Shown here: positions 55,302 to 64,000 of the stretch, piece after piece | Layout of the letters: every line of letters starts with the position of its first letter | How positions within the stretch are numbered: the stretch's first letter is position 1 | NCBI GenBank assembly: GCA_002900995.3 | Contig: CM035311.1 | Coordinates: 3,472,001-3,536,000 of the forward strand | DNA length: 64,000 nt | Origin: Ganoderma boninense | Lineage: Eukaryota > Basidiomycota > Agaricomycetes > Polyporales > Polyporaceae | Direction: 5' to 3' | Program-made: the position numbers and the translations under genes | The notes under the pieces: generated by a model | What the model saw: only the letters and a program-made list of their open reading frames with translations | Told to the model about the DNA's origin: nothing | The model's database searches: none

Positions 55302-57794
55302 TCAAACAGGATACTTCAAACTCAACGTCACCATGAACTCCATGGCTTCCTCCCGCGCATCATCCCGCCCAATCGCAAGCGGCTCCTCGCCCTCCAGAAC
55401 CAAGAGCATCCGCCGTGCCGCGAGATCGTACCGCGGCCAGGGAATCGTCCTGTTCGAGCCGCCATTCGGGTCGAGCGTCGCCGCGAACTGGATGATGTAG
55501 TCTGTAAGCTCTTCCCCATTGCTGATCGACCGGAGATCCCTCCCGTGCGGCTAAAACCACAAGCAATTAGAAAGGCCATGGCAGGAGCAAGATGGAAGCG
55601 TACGTATCCGAGGCCTTGGGCGCGGCCACGCTCGACCACTGTAGACACGAGACAGATTCATGAAAGCCTAGGTTCAGATGACCCGAGGTCAAGAGCGTTG
55701 GGAAGAAAGACCCACTGTAGGCCCACGCCGGCTGCTTGCCCGACCGCAGCGTGAGGAGCGTTCTCCGCTGCGCCTGGAAGCCGAAGTCGCCTTGGAATGC
55801 AGACATGCGCTTGTACATCGGCGCGAGCTGGTTCGCGTCGCCGGTGCCGAAGGGCGAGCCCTGCGCGGGATCATTGGGGTAGAGCTCAAGCAGCGGCGCA
55901 ACCTCCTCGCTTGATGACCCAGGGAAGTAGAAATCGCGCAGATAGTCGAGGAACTCTTCGTCGGTCCTGCATTCAGGCAATGGAGTGAGCGGGGGCTGAG
56001 TGGTGCTCAGCATGGCGGACGTACGTGATGTTCCAGGCTCCTGTGGCGAAGGGCGTGCCTTCGTCTAGCGAGTCGCCTGTAGCGTGCGTTAGAAGACAGT
56101 TCACGCGGGCAGGCCGACGTGTGACCGAGTAGTATGTAAGGACGGAGACTGACCGGCGATGAACGGGACGTTGGCAATCCTGCCAGCCAAGACCGCCTCA
56201 TGTACAGGCTCTTTGATGAATGCTCCATCTGCATGAGGGAACCACTCAGAAGCAGACAAGCCCTAACAATGTCCGAGCCGAGTCAGTATCCTGAATACAG
56301 CGCCCTGCGCTCGCCTACGAGTCGCACGAACCGTGTAGTCAAAGAGGTTCGGTATTGCTGCGGCGGCCGTAGTGAGGTTCTCCGCCGGCACTCCGCGCAG
56401 ACATTCCAGCTTGTCCGCGGCCTCGGAACATCCAGTACCGGCGACGACGATGTCGAAATACCGCTGTTGCTTAGAGAGGTCTCCAGTAGGAAGCAAAGAG
56501 CCACATGACAAGACCGCCGCTTGGAAAAGACCCTCGTTGTCGCCGCCATTCGCGACTAGCTGCGATCCTGCAGAAGATCCGCCTGCACTTGGGCCCCAAC
56601 TACGGGGCAGGCGAAAGAGTATCATCAGCCTTGGACTCGAACAGATGTACGACAACAACCTACATCGTGACTTTGTCTGGGTCCCCGCCGAACGCGGCGA
56701 TGTGCCTCTTAATCCACCGCAGACCTTCGCGTTCTGGAGCCGGAGAGACAGGCATTCGGGATGTCACTGCATGCAAAGAGGACCAGCACTGGGTGTAACG
56801 TACGATCATGAAGACCAATGTTTCCTATGCCTGCGTCCTTAACTTCTTGCCCGCCGAGGAAACCGAAGGCTTGAGCAAAGGTGAGAAGAGTGTCTCGCGT
56901 GCGTCCTGGAATTCGACGACTCACTGTGGAGTCGATAGTTCATCGCGGCAAATATAATTGGTTGACCGATCTCTATCGACCTCTGCACCATGACCGCGCC
57001 GTCATATCTATTCATATGAATCTCAACGTCAAAGTTCCCAAAGACAAACGAACGAAGACGCACTGTGTGTTAGAACCTGTGCTAAATCCGCCTGTCCGTC
57101 GCCTTAGAATATAGCGAATCCCCGACGACGCATACTGATAGACACCTACCTCCATAAATGAACTAGCGGCCGGGTACATCGATGTCAGTGGCACTCGCAA
57201 TGAAAACGGGACCGCGAAAACGTACGGCAACGACAGGCAATCTGGCATCGGCGCTTGTGCCGGTAGGAACAACCACGTTGAGGTTGAGACCTAGTAATTA
57301 GAAACAAATCTCAGACCTCCCGGGCGGTATCCCGGCAATCTTTGAAGTCACTACGGCCACTCACAGTCTTCACTCCCGGGCACGGGCTTCACAGCACCGG
57401 CGTTCAAGGCGGCGATGACGTCGCGGAGCATCTCGGCGGGCATGTCCTTACGCAAGGCCAGGCTAGGCTGCTGGACGCATTGCGACCCAGCTTGTGTGGC
57501 GTTTATCGTGCCATTGTAGTTGTCGATGGGCTTCGGGAGGCGCAGCCGGAGATCCCCGACCCTGCCAGGGATATAGTCAGTTGACGTACGTGGGGTGGCC
57601 AACATGAAAATGAGGGCGTACGGGGGTTCGGCGAAGGGGATGTTTAGATAGCTTGTGACGGAGCCGTTGGTCGTGCCGTAGACGGTTGCCTGGTCCAGTC
57701 GAACGATTGGTGGTGGATTGTCCCAGACAGCTAAGAAGGGAGCAAGTGACAGGAAGGGGGGAAGCAACCTAGCGAAATCCGGAGAGAACCACAT
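55302..57794 (-). CDS. Secreted carboxylesterase type B (alpha/beta hydrolase), 14 exons
   Basis: Exons 57794-57622, 57561-57365, 57290-57226, 57162-57150, 57091-57064, 57007-56925, 56869-56804, 56733-56664, 56599-56332, 56262-56154, 56076-56025, 55966-55716, 55638-55604 and 55550-55302 sum to 1659 nt, or 552 residues. A hydrophobic leader (RLLPPFLSLAPFLAVW) indicates secretion. The oxyanion segment FIYGGGFSTGSNT is assembled from exons 4 and 5, and exon 4 is only 13 nt. The nucleophile elbow is WGPSAGG with Ser236, the acid is Glu363 in GDSLDEGTPFAT, and the histidine is His472 in LGYPHGRDL. Conserved blocks VQRSIEIGQPIIFAAMNYRL and LRWIKRHIAAFGGDPDKV are intact. Fungal relatives hydrolyse lipid, phenolic or cinnamoyl esters. 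A broken inverted copy is at the right edge. Confidence 0.93.
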
Positions 57795-57839
57795 CTTTGA
57801 GCAGACTGACTCAAGTGGCCGTCGTGCTGAGGCCGCCAG

Positions 57840-57846
57840 TTATATA
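57840..57846 (-). promoter_or_regulatory. TATA box of the carboxylesterase gene
   Basis: The minus strand reads TATATAA about 45 bp upstream of the start codon at 57794, close but plausible for a short leader. Confidence 0.5.
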
Positions 57847-57849
57847 CTG

Positions 57850-59422
57850 TCACATGAGCAGAGGCTGGTGGTATATCAAGAGGAAAAAAACAAGACGAGA
57901 AACCCAATGTGAGCACCACCACAGTTAGTGTTACGAAGCCTGTGTAACGTCCGGCCAGTTCGGAGGTGAATGGAGTCGACACGGTGCCGAACTCGGATGA
58001 CTCGTTATCGCTCATATCCATGACTCCTTCGTCCTCCTTGTAACCAAGGTAATGCACAACCGGTACAGGAACCTGATCGCACTAAGATGCAGAGTGGCTT
58101 TCTGTTGAAATTCAAGATCACCCGTCGCGGGTCAGGAAGCACTTTGCTCAGCACATCCCAGTCACTCTGCAGTGGCATCCTTTGGAAAGTCTATCAGCAT
58201 CACCGTTTGACCTGTTTCTGAAACACTGCAGCGAAGCCCACCTTGAACTTAACGGTTCTCCCTGAGCTCAGCTGCTACGAGTTTAGAGCCACATTCACCT
58301 TGACAGGGAGCGGGGTAGCTAGTGTTTCGGGCCCGGACTGCAGATTGGCGCGAGGAACGTGGTCAGCGCCGTGGTCAGAGCCACGCTTCGCTTATGCCGC
58401 GTTGAATGCGGGGGTACGCCTGCTGCGCCGGAGGATGACAAACGAGCGACGACCAAGTACGTGATGCACCGCTCCAGCCCGTACAGGCCGCGCCGCCAGC
58501 AGCTGCACCTGTACAGGTGCACGGGGGCGATCGACGTACCCTGCGATTTTCCTCGTCCCTCGTGCTGAGGCTCCAGGGCCTTACACACGTTCCCCAGTGT
58601 CCTTCCGGTGTTCGACGACGCAGAGAGGCGCTCCGCTGGAATGGCGCTCGAAGGCGAGCCTCTGCGCCACAGGCTCCCAGTCGTACACTGGGATGTCCAA
58701 CTCCGAGTCGAGGTCGACGGTGGGCTACGTCAAGCACGATGCTCCGCAAGCGATGGCAGTCCGGAATCCGCCATAAAGACCTGTGCTTGAATGGCGCCGG
58801 TGACGGTTGCAGGAGAGGTCCAGTTGTCGCTGGACAGGATCTCGCCAACGAGCTCGGAAGGGAGATGATAGAAGGGAGCGGTCCTGTTGAGTTTAGGTTC
58901 GCCGCAGTACCGACCCCACCTAGGGCAGCACCTTCGCGGTCACGCTAGGAGTATTCTTGGTGTTTATGACAGATTATTGCGCGGTCTCCAGCGGGAAAAG
59001 ATTAAAGGCGACTGCCTAGGTTGGTGCTCGTGGATGGCGAACAGTGAAAACATCAAGTTGAATGTCAAGGTTGAGCTTGAGAGGGACTCGGACGTTCAAG
59101 CTCATTTCGAATCGGAAGCGCCTATCAGGGACGACGGCCCTGGAAGGCCGGACCGGGCCGAAATTCGAGAGTCTGAGCTGCCTTGCAGAGCTGAGAGTTG
59201 GCTGAGAGTGCTTGAACTCAGTGCATCGAGCACCACGACCACTGTGCATCTAAAGATCAAGGCAAAAATCAGCATGGTAGACGTTTTAAAAATAAGATAC
59301 GCACCATACAGCTCACAATCTTACCAGATAATGTCTTGATACATGCTAATACATAAGCAATCATCGCACATAGGACTAGTGCACGTCCCGCGCGCACCCT
59401 GCCTCCGGCTGGTGCGGCAAAG
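57850..59422. other. Spacer with a possible decayed F-box-like remnant
   Basis: The minus strand near 58900-58350 reads SELVGEILSSDNW and, after a stop and frame change, LDIPVYDWEPVAQRLAFERH. These could be remnants of a decayed protein gene, but no continuous model can be made. The rest shows no gene. Confidence 0.35.
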
Positions 59423-61843
59423 CTACCAAACGTCCTCCATATCCGTGTCCACGTCCACGTCCGCATCCCCGAAACCCGAGCCGGCGCCTCCGGCTCCACT
59501 GACTCCCCCGCCGAGCCCGATGTCCAAATCCAGCTCCAGCTCAAACTCTTCCTCCTCCGTCTGGGTCTGCGTCTCCTGCTCCTCGCCCTCACCCGTCCCC
59601 TCTGGCACCCGCTCCCGCGTCTGTTGTTCCTCCAGGGCAGGCTCTGGTACAGTGGCCGGGGCACCGACAGGCTCTGAAGCTGGTGCAGGCAAGGGCGGGT
59701 CGAGGAACGCCAAGCACCCCCGTGCGCACCCGCGCCAGCGCACGGGCACGCCGCCTGCGCCCTCTGCGCCGACGTGCACGCCGGCGACGACCTCCTCCCA
59801 CGTCCATCGCTCCTCCGCGTGCCGCACGTACACCGCCACTCGCGCCCCGCGAGGCGCGTGTGCGGGTGAGGGACACTCGCTCACCCCCGTGATGTCTTCC
59901 TCTGTCGAGGTTGGGAGGGATACCGCGCGCGGGGTGGCGAACACGTCGTAGTTGTCGTCTGTCTCATCGCGTTGTCCTCGCTCGCGTGCGCGGGACGGGC
60001 TGTGGCTCCTAGCAGAGTGGACGTCTCGCAGCGCATCGTCGTCAAGACGGCGCACCTTCGCCCGCATGCCCCCGTGGCGCTCGAACTCAAACTCGGAGGG
60101 GCGCGCGACGGCAGCTGGGACGCACGCGCGCAGCGTCTGGAGGAGAGCAGGGCTGTAGTGGTCGTCTTCAGATAGCGGGAGCGCGTAGCGCGCTTCGAGC
60201 ACCGTGAGCTGTCGCGCGCGTGGGTCTGGTGCGGGCCCAGGCTCGGGTGTGAGTTGGGGGCGAGCTCGAGACGATGCGGGGGTGGAGGCGGGCGGGGGCA
60301 TGGCAGAGCGCGCGTGCGAGGATGAGGGGTGCGATGGGGGCGATGGAGGTTTCGAGGGCACGAGGAGGATGCGGAGGCAGATTTCTGAGAGGGGTGGGAT
60401 GATGAACTGCACGAGCGTGTCGGACACTGCTCTTCGTCTCTCTGCGCTCTCCGGGGTTGGGGCGCCTGCTTGCTGGGGAAGGGCTGGAGGTGGGGAAAGC
60501 CACGGATTACCGGAGACAGTAAGCTTCGTAAGACGCATGGCCAGCATTTCCGCGGGGAGCCAACGGAGCTTGTTCTGTGCGAGGTTGAGTTCTTGCAATG
60601 CCTTCAACTGCGCTATCTGGGGCGGGACGGAAGTGAGGTCGTTGGACCCTGGAGCAGCGCATCGTGAGCGTGGATATATGCGGACGGACAAGGCGTGCCA
60701 GCGAAGACTCACGGAGACTGAGGACTGTGAGGGCGTTTACGCGGAACAACTCTGGGGGGAGTTTGGATATGCAGTTGTTCGCGAGGTATATGTGGATGTC
60801 TCGTCTCATCTGCTGAGGTGGTGGGGGCTGGACTATTGCTTGCAGGGAGGCCGCGCGAGCCGCAGGTGTACCTCGTAGACGTTCACCGTCCCTGCTCCGA
60901 AAGAATGGGGCATCGAACTGGGGCGCGGCGAGCGTCGTCGCTCGCGTAAGCTGGCGCGAAGAGCCAATAGGCAAGAGGGTGGGAGAAGGGGGAGCACTGG
61001 ATGGAGAATGCGTCGAGGGGAGGATGATGAAGCCTTCAAGATCGGCGATAGACGGAGGAATGTGCGTGATGGCTCCTTTCCTCAGACTCGACCCACTGTC
61101 GGGGTCTTCGAATGAACGGGAGCATACATGAGCGTAAGGAATGTGCTCTGCTCACCTAAGGTCAATGGTGCCATTCAACTTGTCAATGGCATTCGCTATC
61201 CCCTCGTCCCACAGCTTCTGTTCCAGCTCCTCCCTCGACTTCGGCCCGGCGGATGGCTTGAGTAGCTCCGCCTCGCCAGGAGATGGCTTGTATGCGTCGG
61301 CCTCGTCATCCGTGAGAGAGAAATCGTCTGGCTCGTCTATTTCCGTCGGAACAAGATTGCTTCTGGGCGTTGGGGAAGTGTATCCCCGCACAACCCTGCT
61401 CGCATAGGTGTAGAAGCTGGAGGACGACACGCTCTTCGCGTTCTCATGCGACGCGACGCGTGTCGTCTTCTTCTCGTACGTCGGGGGCACCCACTCGGGC
61501 TTCGCTGAACCTGATAAGGGGTCAACAACACGCGTCAGGCGCGTCGGCGTCACCTCGGTCAGGGCGATGCTCTCGGAGCCTGCTCTTGGTCGTGTGAGCA
61601 GGCACATCATGCCGCACCCAACCCAGACACGTCAGGCGTACCAATGGACTTCTGGGAGCCATTTCGTTCGTATATGCGCGGCCTCTTGATGGACTTTGAC
61701 GAGCCTGCGAAGGGGTCGCGAGCTCCGGGGGACGCAGGAGGGGTGATCGCTGTGCGGTCGGGAGACGACGGGGGAGAGGAGTCGACTGCAGCAAGTGACG
61801 GTGAGGAGGAGGGAGAGCGAAGACAGGAAGGTTCTTGTTCCAT
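59423..61843 (-). CDS. Leucine-rich-repeat protein, 739 residues
   Basis: Four exons (61843-61642, 61579-61156, 61080-60713, 60648-59423) keep frame. The N-terminal region is disordered (PSSSPSLAAVDSSPPSSPDR, then RDPFAGSSKSIKRPRIYERN) and a helical stretch REELEQKLWDEGIANAIDKL leads into leucine-rich repeats: INGTIDLRKGAITHIPPSIA, HIYLANNCISKLPPELFRVN, ALTVLSLRSNDLTSVPPQIA, LKALQELNLAQNKLRWLPAE and LTKLTVSGNPWLSPPP. A conserved helical cap follows (LVQFIIPPLSEICLRILLVP, QLTVLEARYALPLSEDDHYS, LLQTLRACVPAAVARP). The C-terminus is acidic. The repeat type (LxxLxLxxNxLxxLP) is a protein-interaction scaffold; orthologues appear single-copy in fungi, but the function is unknown to me. Minus-strand TATATAAAG lies only a few bases before the ATG, so the true start could differ. 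Confidence 0.85.
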
Positions 61844-62389
61844 GCTTTATATAGTGGAGGATAGAAGGTGTAGTAAGGAGGAGATGCAGCTCGGACGGGA
61901 GCCCCGCCATGCCAAGGGTCACGACTAAATTGGTCCCCCGGACCAAATTTGGTCGGAGGGATCAAATAAACCCTAGCCCTACCACGCCCTTATGCGGAAG
62001 GAGCCCGCCACCAAACATGAGCGCTTAAAGGGCGCAATGGCTCGCGACGGGGCTCGAGGGCAGATGCACCGGGTTTCTAGGCTTCTGGAGGCCGCACTTC
62101 GAGTGAAAAGGATAGGCTTATGGTATACAAATATATTTGCTAACTGTCAGAGAGCACGACGCAAAGTTCAAGGCGGAAAATCGCAACAAAGTGTACTACA
62201 TGGAAGAAAAGCTGAACTTGAGGGAGGAGGAAAGAAGTACAACACGAAGGCGCATCCATCGCGTAGAAGGCAAGGTTCACCCGGTTGAAACAAGCCCAAA
62301 GTGAAGAAAATCGGTGAGGAACTTCGGGAGGAATTGTAATCGCGAGTGGAGGCTTGACGCCGGGAGAAGCAAAGAGTTATACAGAGAGA

Positions 62390-62413
62390 CGCGGCGGCGC
62401 GCGCGCCGCCGCG
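62390..62413. repeat. Perfect 24-bp GC palindrome
   Basis: The sequence from C62390 to G62413 is self-complementary throughout, with CGCGGCGG on the left and CCGCCGCG on the right around a CGCGCGCG centre. It can form a cruciform or hairpin. Confidence 0.8.
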
Positions 62414-62523
62414 AGACCCCAGGGGATATGGTGAAAGGAAACACGATTTGTGGCTCATTTTTCGCCATTTCTTAGGCCAGATTGAAGGACTCGGTGGGAG
62501 AGGAAGGTGGCAGGAGAAGGGAG

Positions 62524-62594
62524 AGCGCGCCTTCGGCGCGCTGCCCACCCTTGGCACCTTTTTGGGCCGCTTCGCGGCCGGGCCCCACCCTTGG
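62524..62594 (+). repeat. Two hairpin + CCCACCCTTGG units
   Basis: AGCGCGCCTTCGGCGCGCT (62524-62542) is a hairpin with a TTC loop, followed by CCCACCCTTGG at 62544-62554. A second hairpin, GGCCGC-TTC-GCGGCC (62565-62579), is followed by the same 11-mer at 62584-62594. The 11-mers are exactly 40 bp apart, though the stems differ. Confidence 0.75.
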
Positions 62595-63229
62595 AATGAC
62601 TAATTTGCCGCTCGGACGACATCATTAATATTGGCCTGCATTTGCCGCCCGTATCCAAAATCACGGGATCGTGTTATTATCAGTGATCGGGGGCCCAGTT
62701 GAATCGAGACCCCGAGGCACCCCGCCTCATACCCTCACAGCGACGAGCACTTGGTTGGCCCACCTTTCGTCATAACGACTACAATCGGGCTTATACAGTA
62801 CTAGGCCGAGGTCGATGCTTTTTAAACCTTCAACGTCTTATCTTTTCGCCCACCTTGAATTTAAACATTCAGTTTATAAAGGACGGTGCGAATACCTCCT
62901 CACTTCTGGTGGCACCCTCGCCCCCTGCAATTTCACACTCAATCCCGTACTGATTTCCGCGATCCTCAGGGACACTCAGCGCCGCATCTCAACAGCACGG
63001 GCTCACGCCCCGCAGTACTAGTGTCAAGGTCCGTAGAGTGGTAAGATAGCGATCTTACGTGAAGACTCCTTGATATAACTTGCTTATGGGATGCCAACGT
63101 CATGCAGTATCATCTTAGCAGGCCAGTCCACAATCGATGTAACGAGACGCGGTGACAATCTCACTCAGATACTCGGTCGGATACCTCGAGGCAAGTTAGT
63201 ATTTCGAGACAATTTGTTCGCCGCAGCCG

Positions 63230-64000
63230 TCGGGCGGGGTGGTCACTTTCGGCACGCCCCTTGATGTTGCAATTCATCGGAACCGCAGCTGGTCGCCAAT
63301 GGGGGCGATACCGAGGGGCTCTTCCGCACCGCGGTCCTGTTCAGCGGCACCCTGCTCCCCACGGGGGACATCTCGGCCCAGCAGCCGTTTTTCGACAGCA
63401 TCGTCGCGGATACTGGGTGTGCTGTTTCCAAGGATCAGTTGGCGTGTTTGCGCGGGGTCCGTGCCGAGAACATCACCGCTGCTGCTGCCCAGATCCCGAG
63501 TTTCTTGGGATACAAAGTCAGTGTAGATAATATCTGCCCTGAGGCGGCGTGAACAGACTGACCAGGGGTTCGTGGCATTGTAGGGCTTCTCGGCTCCGCA
63601 GTGGTATCCACATGCAGATGGGACGTTCCTCCGGGAGCCCGTCCGAGATGCAGTTCTTGCTAGTAGGATCCCGGACGTCCCATTCATAGCTGGTCACTTT
63701 ATTTATTCGCTTATACCTCTGCACCCATCCCCCGATGCTCCGCACAGGTGACTCGTTGGATGAAGGGACAATATTCGCCTCCGGGGCCTTCAACATCACG
63801 TACGTCACGGTTTCCTCTTCAGCCCTCCATCTGAGTCGTGTTACTGATGCTCAATGTATTCCACAACATAGCACTGACGAAGAGTTCCTCGACTACATGC
63901 TACTTCCCCGGCGCGTCTAGCGCGGAGGTCGCGCCGCTCCTCACCCTCTATCCGGACGATCCTGCACAGGGCTCGCCCTTCGGCACAGGAGACGCGAACC
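63230..64000 (+). pseudogene. Inverted, broken carboxylesterase copy, cut by the window edge
   Basis: On the opposite strand to the gene at 55302-57794, this reads GDTEGLFRTAVLFSGTLLPT, DISAQQPFFDSIVADTGCAV, DQLACLRGVRAENITAAAAQ and, after an intron-like gap, YPHADGTFLREPVRDAVLAS and TGDSLDEGTIFASGAFNIT, all matching the intact protein's regions from about 245 to 375. The Ser-elbow region just upstream is scrambled, and after TDEEFLDYM the frame shifts (a short deletion where the intact gene has LRDFYFPG), although the DNA for YFPGASSAEVAPLLTLYPDD remains. The copy runs past 64000. Confidence 0.8.

Larger units (their letters stand above)
61850..63229. other. Gene-free region with GC palindromes and hairpins
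   Basis: No supported coding frame. The sequence includes short inverted repeats at 61930-61946 (TTGGTCC...GGACCAA), a perfect 24-bp GC palindrome at 62390-62413 and a duplicated hairpin-plus-11-mer unit at 62524-62594. Confidence 0.5.

Noticed and set aside
1..64000. CRISPR array, plasmid or phage features
   Set aside because: No regularly spaced repeats or bacterial gene organisation; splice-rich eukaryotic genes throughout.

Overview
The window is nuclear DNA of a basidiomycete fungus, most likely a wood-decay agaricomycete of the Polyporales type. The reasons are dense genes cut by many introns of about 50-90 bp, a 13-exon laccase, a Plavaka-family transposase, expanded F-box, BTB and MYND proteins, a proline tRNA with a short intron, and many paralogous fragments. 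No operon, plasmid, phage or CRISPR structure is present. Splice sites were placed by hand from GT/AG signals, reading frame and family conservation, and the exon sums of the main models divide by three. Boundaries could still be off by a base or by one alternative site.

Left third (0-19 kb): a MYND-finger protein (minus); a DUF6698-like acidic protein (minus) that diverges over 281 bp from an apparently intact 1324-residue Plavaka transposase (plus), the two possibly forming one mobile unit; the SEA/GATOR2 subunit Rtc1/WDR24 (minus, WD repeats plus a terminal zinc module); a 564-bp hAT-like MITE with 8-bp target duplications; and a 3-ketoacyl-CoA thiolase (minus).

Middle (19-39 kb): tRNA-Pro(CGG), a Pro/Ser-rich protein whose frame needs a weak intron or is broken, a BTB protein, a 114-residue secreted protein whose frame seems to need a 2-nt exon, a PX-domain protein, a laccase with methionine as predicted axial T1 ligand, a wax synthase/diacylglycerol acyltransferase-like enzyme holding an outlier intron of about 0.94 kb, and a phi-class-like glutathione S-transferase. 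Laccase, GST, thiolase, acyltransferase and carboxylesterase fit oxidative plant-polymer decay, detoxification and lipid metabolism, but they are separate genes and not a biosynthetic cluster.

Right half (39-64 kb): a paralogue-rich accessory region. A two-gene module (an uncharacterised agaricomycete family plus a GH16 glucanase) occurs twice: decayed at 39.8-45.3 kb and largely intact at 46.8-52.0 kb. The second copy also carries an orphaned C-terminal half of a Zn2Cys6 regulator and an F-box head. An intronless F-box protein, a 14-exon secreted carboxylesterase, a leucine-rich-repeat protein and an inverted, broken carboxylesterase copy cut by the right edge follow. A small PPxY-tailed membrane protein lies between the two module copies.
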